Source: Gilvimarinus japonicus (GTDB lineage Bacteria; Pseudomonadota; Gammaproteobacteria; Pseudomonadales; Cellvibrionaceae). From it: 64,000 bases of DNA. The notes under the pieces are model-generated. The model worked only from the letters and a program-made list of their open reading frames with translations, ran no database searches and was not told the origin of the DNA. Positions 8,739 to 17,073 of this stretch are shown piece by piece. Made by a program: the position numbers and the translations under genes. Position 1 is the stretch's first letter; the number at the start of each line of letters is the position of its first letter. The stretch covers positions 3,968,001 to 4,032,000 of the forward strand of contig NZ_AP031500.1 of assembly GCF_042847215.1 (NCBI RefSeq). The letters are read 5' to 3'.

Positions 8739-9302
8739 ATGAGTTATTCACTCAAAGGTAAACGAGTTGCTATTTTAGCGGCCAACGGTTTTGAAGAGTC
8801 CGAGCTGCAGTCCCCGCGCCAAACGTTAAAAGCGGCAGGCGTTGAAGTGGATATCGTATCGCCCGAAGACAGTCAGGTAAAAGCGTGGGCAAAAACCGAC
8901 TGGGGCGACGATTACCCCGTGGATCGCGCGCTTGAAGAGGCCAACGCCGATGACTACGACATGCTGGTTATTCCCGGTGGGTTGTATAACCCGGACGCCT
9001 TGCGCGTAAATAAAAAAGCATTGACGTTTACTCGCCACTTTTTTGAGCAACACAAACCCGTCGGCGCCATTTGCCACGGGCCGTGGGTATTGGTCAGTGC
9101 GGGTGTGGTCGGAGGTCGAGACCTGACTTCCTACCCTTCCATCAAAGACGACCTAGTTAACGCTGGCGCCAACTGGCACGACCAAGAAGTAGTGTGCGAC
9201 AGCGGCTTAGTAACCAGCCGCAGCCCTGCCGACTTGGAGGCCTTCAACAATAAGTTGATTGAAGAGCTCGCCGAAGGCAAGCACAAGCGCCAAGTGGCGT
9301 AA
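8739..9302 (+). CDS. DJ-1/PfpI-family type 1 glutamine amidotransferase-like protein
   Basis: 187 residues. The nucleophile elbow AICHGPW places the reactive Cys at 112 with His113, and GFEESE (residues 17-22) supplies the conserved Glu, as in PfpI/YhbO proteins linked to glyoxal and protein-deglycase or chaperone functions. A GGAGG site sits seven bases before the ATG. Length and motif order match the family. It is followed by a weak hairpin and the yqaE-like gene, a pairing that hints at stress response. The precise activity of the family remains debated. Confidence 0.93.
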   Translation: MSYSLKGKRVAILAANGFEESELQSPRQTLKAAGVEVDIVSPEDSQVKAWAKTDWGDDYPVDRALEEANADDYDMLVIPGGLYNPDALRVNKKALTFTRHFFEQHKPVGAICHGPWVLVSAGVVGGRDLTSYPSIKDDLVNAGANWHDQEVVCDSGLVTSRSPADLEAFNNKLIEELAEGKHKRQVA

Positions 9303-9308
9303 TCCAAC

Positions 9309-9373
9309 ATGCGCGCGTGACATTGACCGAATGGCCCACTCAGCCTACCACCAGATGCCGCGCGCGCATTTTT
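9309..9373 (+). terminator. Possible terminator after the PfpI gene
   Basis: ATGCGCGCG (9309-9317) can pair with CGCGCGCAT (9361-9369), followed by a run of T. The 43-base loop makes it weak, so transcription may continue into the small gene at 9427. Confidence 0.4.
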
Positions 9374-9426
9374 ACTAATGCTTTATTAATCTGTAACTCT
9401 CAGGAACAACAAGAAAAGGAAATATT

Positions 9427-9585
9427 ATGGATATTATTCGTTTAATACTCTCAATTTTACTGCCGCCCGTTGGGGTATTTTTACAGGTAGGGCTTGGCCT
9501 GCATTTTTGGCTTAACATCTTACTAACGTTATGCGGTTATCTTCCCGGTATTATTCACGCTGTTTGGATTATTGCGCGAAAATAA
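9427..9585 (+). CDS. YqaE/Pmp3-family small membrane protein
   Basis: A 52-residue protein beginning MDIIRLILSILLPPVGVFLQ. It has two hydrophobic helices joined by GLHFWLNILLT and then CGYLPGIIHAVWII, the signature layout of the Pmp3/YqaE family, whose members affect membrane potential and salt or stress tolerance. An AAAAGGA site lies seven to eight bases before the ATG. Length is normal for the family. A strong terminator follows 43 bases downstream. Confidence 0.93.
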   Translation: MDIIRLILSILLPPVGVFLQVGLGLHFWLNILLTLCGYLPGIIHAVWIIARK

Positions 9586-9627
9586 GTCCTGCAGTCGTTA
9601 TTGAGTTTTTAATTGCGGCTTAGTAGT

Positions 9628-9666
9628 AAAAACGGGCGACCAATCTGGTTAGTCGCCCGTTTACTT
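9628..9666 (+). terminator. Rho-independent terminator after the yqaE-like gene
   Basis: AAACGGGCGAC pairs perfectly with GTCGCCCGTTT (11 bp) around an 11-base loop. The stem's A/T ends give T residues downstream on either strand, so it may work in both directions. Confidence 0.85.
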
Positions 9667-9890
9667 TGTGCTTAAAGCTATTATGGCCGAGCACGTAGGT
9701 AAGGCTTGATTTAGGCGTCTATAGGCCAAGACTTACTATTACATTAAGTCTTAGGGTTTAAGTAAGCGCCATTCATGCCTAACCTAAAGTAGCGTGGATC
9801 GCTTGGTGACGCACATCTACCTATAAGACGATATGGCTGACACAAGATATTGAAAACCAATACTCCCTACCATGGTGGCATTAACTCATC
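9667..9890. other. Intergenic stretch without a recognisable gene
   Basis: The gap between the yqaE-like stop and the next gene is about 305 bases. Apart from the terminator, no ORF with a convincing start, RNA gene or repeat was found here. Confidence 0.5.
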
Positions 9891-10727
9891 CTATTTTTTT
9901 CCAGCAAGCTCGTAAAGCTTCTCCACGCTCGGGTCAATAGCGTTATCAAACTCCCCCAACCCCTCGTTTATTCTATCGTTTTCTAAAGATCGATAGATGT
10001 TTTTAGCGTACTCGTCAATTATCTTCTGCCCCTCAGGGGTAACATTAAAATTAGCTGCGCTCCTGTACTGCTCTATAAACAAATCGTCTATCATTTTATC
10101 GCCACGCATATTGGCAACTTTCATATACGCTAGCGCCTTATAACCAAGCTCGTCCCTCGCGGGTCCATCAACTTGAGACGCCATATCAGATATAAGATAG
10201 CTAGAAATGCTCACAAACGCTCTCACTGAGCCTCTCATTGCAGCTTCATCTAACGCATCCATACCTTGCTCACGCCGCCCCTCAAGCATTCGAAGTTGGT
10301 GAATGATTTGGAGTGCACCTATGTCTCCTTGTGCCGCTAACGCCTCTAAAGTAGCCTCGCTGTATGAGTTATACAGAGCAATGGTTTCTGATCTGAAATA
10401 GCCGCGCGATTCCATCCAGTTGATAATGTCAGCCTTTTCACCCTCATCTATTCCGTCAATAAACTTTGGCTCATCGGCTTTTATAGCTGTTTCTTTGGTA
10501 ATGTTCTTTAAGGTGGGTTTATCTATTGTCTTTAACGTTTTTTCAGCGGGTGCCACGGGATTTTCTATAAAGTTGCTTTTTTCTGTAGGGCTTTTAATGT
10601 TGCGATTGTCGCCAGTAAATCCTCCGGCACTATTTCCCTTAAGTTGGGCTTGTAAAATATAAAGCAACAAAGCGGCGACCACTATCAATATAAAATATAG
10701 AAGTGTTCTTTTATTAAAATTTATCAT
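9891..10727 (-). CDS. Membrane-anchored hypothetical protein
   Basis: 278 residues. A short basic start (MINFNKRT) and one transmembrane helix (about 8-28) leave a large periplasmic part. Residues 35-90 are Lys/Pro/Thr-rich and probably disordered. The rest is helical, with ALAAQGDIGALQIIHQL and ALDEAAMRGSVRAF segments that recall Sel1/TPR-type repeats without matching clearly. Its start overlaps the end of the upstream 67-residue frame by 14 bases. Base composition is AT-richer than in most neighbours, as in the pilus locus nearby. No function can be assigned. Confidence 0.65.
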   Translation of the reverse strand: MINFNKRTLLYFILIVVAALLLYILQAQLKGNSAGGFTGDNRNIKSPTEKSNFIENPVAPAEKTLKTIDKPTLKNITKETAIKADEPKFIDGIDEGEKADIINWMESRGYFRSETIALYNSYSEATLEALAAQGDIGALQIIHQLRMLEGRREQGMDALDEAAMRGSVRAFVSISSYLISDMASQVDGPARDELGYKALAYMKVANMRGDKMIDDLFIEQYRSAANFNVTPEGQKIIDEYAKNIYRSLENDRINEGLGEFDNAIDPSVEKLYELAGKK

Positions 10728-10917
10728 AATTTACAACGCTTAATTTCCGTATTTCGGCGGTGCGATTAAAGTGATAACATCGGATGGTAGCCCCTGCTTT
10801 TGCATTGATCGATTTACTAGCATAACCCGGCGCAGAATCTCTTACCATTGGAAGCCGATAAACTCCAGAAGTATCAACATAATCTTTACAGAATGGATTT
10901 TTCATGACTATAGACAT
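10714..10917 (-). CDS. Small hypothetical protein
   Basis: 67 residues from ATG at 10917, or 63 from the ATG at 10905. The sequence has two Cys (NPFCKDY, TIRCYHF), no signal peptide and no membrane helix. It overlaps the start of the following gene by 14 bases, which favours translation as a pair. It could also be the 3' remnant of a longer lost gene. No family recognised. Confidence 0.4.
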   Translation of the reverse strand: MSIVMKNPFCKDYVDTSGVYRLPMVRDSAPGYASKSINAKAGATIRCYHFNRTAEIRKLSVVNYDKF

Positions 10918-11030
10918 CCATATCTTTTTTATTCGTTAGCTACTCCATGTTAATCATGCGCTAGCCTGCGCAATAGTCGGAATATCATGCGGTAAAGTCC
11001 CTTTACGTTTATTATAAGAATTTCTAGATA

Positions 11031-11063
11031 AATAAAAGGCACCGAGCTTGTCGTCGGCGCCTT
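11031..11063 (-). terminator. Rho-independent terminator of the DUF2059 gene
   Basis: Read on the minus strand, AAGGCGCCGA and TCGGTGCCTT form a 10-bp stem with one G-T pair, followed by TTATTT. It starts 13 bases after the gene's stop. Confidence 0.85.
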
Positions 11064-11075
11064 ACAGAATTTTTA

Positions 11076-11531
11076 TTATTCTGCTGCTGAATCTGACTCA
11101 GCTTCCGTTTCAGATTGGGCCTTTTCTAAAATAGCCTGTAGCTCAGCCTGATGCTCTTGGGCGATTCTCATACCAATTTGACTGCCCTCTTGAAACAATT
11201 GAGGCATTACTTCAATGGCTTTTTGCCCTACCGGTGTCTCGTAAAACTCAATCAGCTTTTTGATTTCGTCATCGGTAAAGTATTTACGATAAATCTCCGC
11301 CATGTCGTCTTTCATGGCATCCCACGTAAAGTATTTCGTGGTCCAGGCTTGGATATCATCGCGATGTGGTTCAAGCGCGGGGTTAGATGAGACGATCATA
11401 GTCACCATTTGCGTTGACATCTGATCCATTTGATCTTTGCTGCCCACTAAATCCATTAATTCATAAACGGGTTCGGCCGCTTGGGTGGACATGCATAAAG
11501 TCATCAGGGAGGCGGCAAGTAGTTTTTTCAT
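11076..11531 (-). CDS. DUF2059-family periplasmic protein
   Basis: 151 residues. The signal peptide (1-18, ending TQA) is followed by the DUF2059 helical region with the typical IYRKYFTDDEIKKLIEFYETPVGQK pattern (about 83-107; here quoted only as the key YFTDDEI and FYETPVGQK elements) and an acidic Glu/Ser tail. Such proteins are periplasmic and of unknown role. It is a single-gene unit with its own terminator. Confidence 0.9.
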   Translation of the reverse strand: MKKLLAASLMTLCMSTQAAEPVYELMDLVGSKDQMDQMSTQMVTMIVSSNPALEPHRDDIQAWTTKYFTWDAMKDDMAEIYRKYFTDDEIKKLIEFYETPVGQKAIEVMPQLFQEGSQIGMRIAQEHQAELQAILEKAQSETEAESDSAAE

Positions 11532-11730
11532 TGCATTCTATCCATAAGTTGCAGATGGCTGAAACATGCTCACTGTCCCCCAAGGGGCGCATTCGTTAGC
11601 GTTATCAGACACCTTGTCGTGAGTGTGACAAGCCGCACAGGGCTGCCACGTTAAAAAAACGCGGTGCAGTTATAGCATATTTAGCCATCGCTTAGGTAAC
11701 CAGCCGGCACAAATACGCCAGAACTCCCCG

Positions 11731-12543
11731 TTAGGATTGGCAAACGGTGCAGTACACTGTCGTACGCTGGCCTAATCGCACCTCTTTAAGGGGCTTTTGG
11801 CACTGCACGCAGGGCTCCCCACCACGGCCATAGGCCAATAACTGTTGTTTAAAGTAACCCGGTTTACCATCACCACCGACAAAGTCCCGCAGAGTTGTTC
11901 CACCTTGCTCGATAGAACGCGCGAGAACAAATTTCACACGCTCCACCAACGCTTGGTACTGACGTCGGGTTATGGTTCCCGCCTTGCGAATGGGTTTAAT
12001 ACCGGCCATAAACAAAGCCTCGTTGGCATAAATATTACCCACACCTACGACTACTTTGCTGTCCATTAAAAATTGTTTGATATTCTGCGTGCGCTTACGG
12101 CTGCGCTGAAACAGGTATTCCCCGGTAAACTCATCACTTAAAGGCTCAGGCCCGAGATGCGCTAAAAGCGCGTGCTCAGTAACATCCCCGGGCTGCCACA
12201 AAATCGAGCCAAAGCGACGCGGGTCGTGATAGCGCAGCAAATTGCGGCCAAATATAATATCGACATGGTCGTGCAGCGCCGCCGGGGTACCTACCGGCAC
12301 AATTCGCAAACTACCCGACATTCCTAAGTGGATCATCAAAGTACCATTGGCAAACGCGAGCAACAGATACTTACCCCGACGCGATGCACTCACTAAGCTT
12401 TGCCCCACCAACAACCCATGTAACTCTGGGGGGACCGGCCAGCGCAAGCGCGGCTCGCGCACGACCACGCCGGCAACGACGCGCCCCATAATATGCGGCG
12501 ACACGCCGCGCAGAGTAGTTTCGACTTCGGGTAATTCAGGCAT
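11731..12543 (-). CDS. mutM: Formamidopyrimidine-DNA glycosylase (Fpg)
   Basis: 270 residues, the normal length. It removes oxidised purines such as 8-oxoguanine and cuts the abasic site. The N-terminal MPELPEVET gives catalytic Pro2 and Glu3, with Lys in RRGKYLLL. The H2TH region contains GVGNIYANEALF, and the C-terminal zinc finger is C-x2-C...C-x2-C (CVQC...CTVC). It is transcribed away from the hydantoinase-like gene across a 199-base shared upstream region. Confidence 0.97.
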   Translation of the reverse strand: MPELPEVETTLRGVSPHIMGRVVAGVVVREPRLRWPVPPELHGLLVGQSLVSASRRGKYLLLAFANGTLMIHLGMSGSLRIVPVGTPAALHDHVDIIFGRNLLRYHDPRRFGSILWQPGDVTEHALLAHLGPEPLSDEFTGEYLFQRSRKRTQNIKQFLMDSKVVVGVGNIYANEALFMAGIKPIRKAGTITRRQYQALVERVKFVLARSIEQGGTTLRDFVGGDGKPGYFKQQLLAYGRGGEPCVQCQKPLKEVRLGQRTTVYCTVCQS

Positions 12544-12742
12544 AGGGCACGAGCATCTCAGAGAATAACGCTGGGGTTAATGGGCAGCGGCTATTGGGCC
12601 AAAAAAACACGCCGCCGTAAACTCCCCCACTATCGCTAGAGTATCCTAGGCAAGCAATACCCGAGCTTACACTCGCCCCTTACCGCAGCGCCGCTCGGCC
12701 CTTACAATAGCGACTTTGTCCTCTTAAAAGACTGGCGCAATT

Positions 12743-14719
12743 ATGCTGTTAGGTGTTGATACCGGCGGAACCTTTACCGACTTTGTGCTCGCGCGCGATG
12801 GCCGCTTGCACATCCACAAAGTGCTCTCTACCCCGGAGGCCCCAGAGAGGGCGATTTTGCAGGGCATTGCCGAGCTTGGAGTAGCCCAGGCCGCCACGCG
12901 GGGCCAACTAACGGTAATTCACGGCAGTACCGTGGCCACCAACGCGGCGCTCGAGCGCAAAGGCGTTCATACCCTGTACGTGACTAATCGCGGTTGCGCC
13001 GATTTACTCAGTATTGGCCGCCAAACCCGCGATCAGTTATACAATTTGCAGCCTCAGGCGCGTGAGGTACCAGTGGCCCCCGAAGACTGCCTAGAGGTTA
13101 GCTGCCGCTTAAGCGCCAATGGGGAGCAAGTTGCCACGCTGAATGACGCCGATATAGACCACCTGCAAAGCGTTATTGCCGAGCGTAAACCGGCAGCAGT
13201 GGCCATTAACCTGCTATTTTCTTTTTTAGATGATCGCGACGAAAAACGCCTGCAAGCGGCTTGCCCCAATACCGTTTTCACCAGCCGATCATCATTTGTG
13301 CTGCCCGAGTACCGCGAGTATGAGCGCGGCATCGCCACCTGGCTTAATGCCTATCTTGGCCCTAAAGTGCAGGGCTATCTAACACGGCTGCAGGAGGGCA
13401 TCAGCCCCTGCCCACTGGGAGTGATGCAATCTTCCGGCGGCACCATCGATGCCGCCCAAGCTGGTGATCGCGCCGTTAACTTGCTGTTATCCGGCCCCGC
13501 CGGCGGTTTGGCGGCTGCCGCCCACTTGGCGCAACTTGTGGGCAACAACGGTCAACCCGAAAAGCTGCTTACCTTCGATATGGGCGGCACCTCGACAGAT
13601 GTGGCGCTGGTGGACGGCGAGCTGCAATTAACCAGCGAAGGAAAACTCGGCCCCTACCCGGTAGCCGTGCCCATGGTCGATATGCATACCATTGGCGCCG
13701 GTGGCGGCTCCGAGGCACATATTGATGTCGGCGGATTGCTGCAAGTGGGGCCAGAATCGGCCGGCGCCGACCCCGGTCCCGCCTGCTACGGCAAGGGCGG
13801 CAACCGCGCCACTGTCACCGATGCCAATGCGGTGCTGGGCCGACTGCGGCCAGAGTTTTTCTTAGGCGGCGCCATGTCGCTCGATTGCGCCGCCGCCGAG
13901 GGCGCGATTGATGCGATCGCCGCGCCTTTGGGTTTGTCGCGTATAGCCGCCGCTGCGGGTATTATTCAGCTGGCAAACGAACGTATGGTCAGCGCTTTGC
14001 GGGTCATGTCCGTGCAGCGCGGTCGCGACCCGCGCGAATTTAGCTTGTGTTGCTTTGGCGGCGCCGGAGGGCTACACGTTTGTGCCTTAGCCGATGAGCT
14101 GGGCACCACTCGTGCCTTGGTACCAATGCACGGCGGCGTGCTATCAGCACTGGGAATGCTAGTCGCACCGCGCGAGAGACAATTATCGCGCACGTTAGCC
14201 ACGCGGGTTAGCGAGTGTGACGCCAACCATATCGACGCTTTAATAGACGAGCTAAGCCGCGACGGCACCGAACAGCTAATTCGCGAGGGCGCTCAGCCTG
14301 AGTACATCCGTACCCAAGTAAGCCTGGATCTGCGCTATCACGGCCAAAGCTTTACCTTAAACCGGCCTTTTGTCCCACTGAGCCACGTCAGCGATGAGTT
14401 TCATGCAGCTCACGCCCAGCGCTACGGTCATCAACTGGATATCCCGGTAGAGCTGGTCAATGTGCGGGTGCGGGTGAGCACGACCAGCAACGCTCCGCCG
14501 CTACCCCGAGTAACCGCACAAGCCACTACAGAGCCGGAATACACAGTAGATTTAGCCGAGCTCGGGCCAACCCCCGTTTACTTGCGCCAAAACCTCGGAC
14601 TAGAAACCCGGCTAAGCGGCCCCGCGCTTATTTGCGAGCAAGTCTCGACCACGCTGTTAGCAGCAAACTGGCACGCAAGGGTAGATGCCTACGGTAACTT
14701 GCACCTAAACAAAGGTTGA
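12743..14719 (+). CDS. Hydantoinase/oxoprolinase family protein, subunit A type (HyuA-like)
   Basis: 658 residues, ATP-dependent ring-opening or carboxylase family (N-methylhydantoinase A, 5-oxoprolinase, acetone carboxylase beta). The N-terminal GVDTGGTFTDF nucleotide-binding motif, HGSTVATNA, the central DMGGTSTDV and GAGGGS and the late FGGAGGLH are all intact. The family usually works with a HyuB-type subunit encoded next door or fused. Here the neighbours are mutM and a hydrolase, so the partner is missing or elsewhere. Substrate is unknown. Confidence 0.9.
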   Translation: MLLGVDTGGTFTDFVLARDGRLHIHKVLSTPEAPERAILQGIAELGVAQAATRGQLTVIHGSTVATNAALERKGVHTLYVTNRGCADLLSIGRQTRDQLYNLQPQAREVPVAPEDCLEVSCRLSANGEQVATLNDADIDHLQSVIAERKPAAVAINLLFSFLDDRDEKRLQAACPNTVFTSRSSFVLPEYREYERGIATWLNAYLGPKVQGYLTRLQEGISPCPLGVMQSSGGTIDAAQAGDRAVNLLLSGPAGGLAAAAHLAQLVGNNGQPEKLLTFDMGGTSTDVALVDGELQLTSEGKLGPYPVAVPMVDMHTIGAGGGSEAHIDVGGLLQVGPESAGADPGPACYGKGGNRATVTDANAVLGRLRPEFFLGGAMSLDCAAAEGAIDAIAAPLGLSRIAAAAGIIQLANERMVSALRVMSVQRGRDPREFSLCCFGGAGGLHVCALADELGTTRALVPMHGGVLSALGMLVAPRERQLSRTLATRVSECDANHIDALIDELSRDGTEQLIREGAQPEYIRTQVSLDLRYHGQSFTLNRPFVPLSHVSDEFHAAHAQRYGHQLDIPVELVNVRVRVSTTSNAPPLPRVTAQATTEPEYTVDLAELGPTPVYLRQNLGLETRLSGPALICEQVSTTLLAANWHARVDAYGNLHLNKG

Positions 14720-14731
14720 CTCGTCTTGCGC

Positions 14732-15721
14732 TCAGGTATCGCGCGAGCTATCAGGTATCTGCCGCAACACTTGCCCAAGCCACGAGAACTTAACGGTTTG
14801 CACCTCGGCGCGAACCGCCGGAGGCGACAGAGCTAAATCGTGCATGCCGCCTTCAATCTCGGCCAGCGCCACCTGATCGCCCAGCGCCGGGCCGTAGCGG
14901 CGCATATGATCGACGTTTAATACCGTATCAACCGCAAATAAATCGTCACTCCACTGCGATGCTCGCATGGAGCGCGCCGAGTGCATCACCAGCACCGGAC
15001 AAACAATATTCAGGCCTTTTTGCAGGCGCCGCTGCGCCCGATAAACAGCCCGCGCCCAGCCTGCGGTGATAGGGAAGCCATCGGTCGGCTTCAGCTTTTT
15101 GTTGTAGCGCCACTCGCCACGAAAGTCACGATGCAAGCTCTTGGCATAGTAAGAAGGCATGCCGTGATGATAAGCAATATGCGGAAACCACCGACCCAGT
15201 GCCACCAGTGCGCGCAGGGCAATACGCTCCCAGCCCCGAAGCGGAAACTCAAAAAACGGGCTGTTTAAATATAAAGCGCTGAGCACCTCGCGGTAGCGAC
15301 CCTCGTGGGCGTAAAGCGCCGATATCAAGCCACCGGTAGAGTGAGCGTCAAGCAGTAACTGCTCGGCACCAGCGCTTTTGATTTGCGCGATAGCCGCGTC
15401 AATCTCGGGGTAATACTCGGCGATATCGGCACAGTAGTTTGGCCGCTCGCCCGGCTGCAACGAGCGACCATAGCCGTGCAAGTCGAGGGCGTAAAAGGCG
15501 TAGCCCTCGGCGCGATAAGCCTCGGCCAAGTGCTCCTGAAAAAAATAATCCGTCAGCCCGTGAATATACAAAACCGCGCGCCGTGCCACTTTAGGGTTAT
15601 CGGCCGCGCGCACCAAGGTGGCGCTAAAGGCACGTTTTTTATACGCCACCGTCAACCGAGTTTGCTCAAAACCCTCGAGCTCGGTATCGGCGATCCACTG
15701 GTTACCCACTTGTGCGTTCAC
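14732..15721 (-). CDS. Alpha/beta hydrolase (serine aminopeptidase S33/lysophospholipase-like)
   Basis: 329 residues, no signal peptide. The oxyanion region LYIHGLTDYFF is followed by the nucleophile elbow AHSTGG (Ser near 128). This is an Ala variant of GxSxG, common in this group. The C-terminal His is in EGGMHDLAL and an acid is available near VLNVDHM or the preceding Asp. Likely an esterase or lysophospholipase. It is convergent with the HyuA-like gene, only 12 bases apart. Confidence 0.88.
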   Translation of the reverse strand: MNAQVGNQWIADTELEGFEQTRLTVAYKKRAFSATLVRAADNPKVARRAVLYIHGLTDYFFQEHLAEAYRAEGYAFYALDLHGYGRSLQPGERPNYCADIAEYYPEIDAAIAQIKSAGAEQLLLDAHSTGGLISALYAHEGRYREVLSALYLNSPFFEFPLRGWERIALRALVALGRWFPHIAYHHGMPSYYAKSLHRDFRGEWRYNKKLKPTDGFPITAGWARAVYRAQRRLQKGLNIVCPVLVMHSARSMRASQWSDDLFAVDTVLNVDHMRRYGPALGDQVALAEIEGGMHDLALSPPAVRAEVQTVKFSWLGQVLRQIPDSSRDT

Positions 15722-15882
15722 TGCTGTACCCCTTAATAACCGTCTAACGCGTTTCTATCCCTAGAATTTTAACCGACCTGTCGCAAACTCAATATTGCCA
15801 TAGATACATGACACTCTGCTTATCTGAGGATAGACTATAACGCTTTAGTCAATACTGCTAACCATCAGCACGAGGCCTTAAC

Positions 15883-16611
15883 GTGACCGACCACACGCCC
15901 CGCTCAAACACACTCGCCGCTTTGATACTGGGCGTCTGTCTATTCGCCGGCGCCGGCTTATTGGGCTACCAGCTAAACGACACCGCTATCGCCGTTAAAG
16001 AGTACGAACGCACTGTGACCGTAAAAGGTTTAGCCGAGCGCGAACTGCCGGCCGACATTGTCATATGGCCGGTGAGTTACGCCTTGGCCAGCAATGATTT
16101 AGCGGCTTTGTACCGCGACATAGACAACAATAGCGAGGCGATTCGCCAGTTTTTGCTGGCACACGATATTGCCGCCGCCGATATTAGTGTTAACGCCCCA
16201 ATTATTACCGATAAAACCGCACAGTCCTATGGCGGTCCACAACCGACGTTTCGCTACTCGGCCAGCCAAGTCGTGACCGTTTACAGCACCGCTATCGACA
16301 CGGTACGCAGCACCATGAACAACGTCGGCGAACTCGGCAAGCAAGGCATTGTGCTTACCGCCGGCAACTACGACAGTCAAACACAATATTTATTTACCGG
16401 CCTAAACGATATTAAACCCAGCATGATCGAGCAGGCGACAAAAAACGCACGGGAAGTCGCCGGTAAATTTGCCGCCGATTCCAACAGTCGCTTGGGCAAA
16501 ATTAAGCGTGCCTCTCAGGGGCAGTTTTCGATTGATGCCCGCGACGCCAATAACCCGCACATTAAAAAAGTACGGGTGGTGTCTACTGTCGAGTATTACT
16601 TGGCCGACTAA
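15883..16611 (+). CDS. SIMPL (DUF541) domain protein, membrane anchored
   Basis: 242 residues from a GTG start with CGAGG about six to nine bases upstream. An N-terminal helix (about 11-30) anchors or exports it. The SIMPL domain follows, opening with RTVTVKGLAERELPAD and ending VRVVSTVEYYL. Proteins of this family sit in the periplasm or outer membrane and have been tied to oxidative-stress tolerance. The next gene starts 27 bases on, so the two may be co-transcribed. Confidence 0.9.
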   Translation: MTDHTPRSNTLAALILGVCLFAGAGLLGYQLNDTAIAVKEYERTVTVKGLAERELPADIVIWPVSYALASNDLAALYRDIDNNSEAIRQFLLAHDIAAADISVNAPIITDKTAQSYGGPQPTFRYSASQVVTVYSTAIDTVRSTMNNVGELGKQGIVLTAGNYDSQTQYLFTGLNDIKPSMIEQATKNAREVAGKFAADSNSRLGKIKRASQGQFSIDARDANNPHIKKVRVVSTVEYYLAD

Positions 16612-16638
16612 CCTTTCTATAACCGGTACGGATGCTCC

Positions 16639-17073
16639 ATGAACTTCGATTTAAGCTTACAGGAAATTATTGAGAACTTGTTGCGCTTGGGCATTGCCTT
16701 AGTGTTAGCGCTGCCGATGGCTTTTAATCGTGAGCAAAGCGCGCGCGGGGCCGGTCTGCGCACATTCCCCTTGGTGGCACTAGCGGCCTGCGCTTATATG
16801 CTCGTGGGGATGGAGGTGTATTCCGGCTCCGATGCCGAAGCGCGAGTGATGTACGGTATTATTACCGGTATTGGTTTTATCGGCGGTGGTGCCATCTTAA
16901 AAACCGACGACCACACCGTGGGTACCGCCACGGCCGCCAGCATTTGGAATACCGGCGCGATTGGCGTCTCAGTCGCTTACAATCGTTACGAGATCGCACT
17001 GGTACTCTCGCTCACCAACTTTCTTATTCTACAATTCGCCAGCCCCTTTAAGAAAAAACCAAAAGCCGATTAA
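16639..17073 (+). CDS. MgtC/SapB-family membrane protein (short form)
   Basis: 144 residues with four or five membrane helices. The MgtC hallmark region is visible (NREQSARGAGLRTFPLVAL, then GFIGGGAILK and GTATAASIWNTGAIGV). The protein has only the membrane domain and lacks the C-terminal ACT-like domain of MgtC, like SapB. The role in Mg2+ homeostasis or modulation of membrane ATPases is inferred from the family. Its last four bases overlap the end of the convergent glycosyltransferase gene. Confidence 0.93.
   Translation: MNFDLSLQEIIENLLRLGIALVLALPMAFNREQSARGAGLRTFPLVALAACAYMLVGMEVYSGSDAEARVMYGIITGIGFIGGGAILKTDDHTVGTATAASIWNTGAIGVSVAYNRYEIALVLSLTNFLILQFASPFKKKPKAD

Noticed and set aside
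9667..9890. Possible attachment or recombination site next to the yqaE-like terminator
   Set aside because: No integrase, tRNA end or paired direct repeat was seen; the terminator fully explains the inverted repeat to the left.
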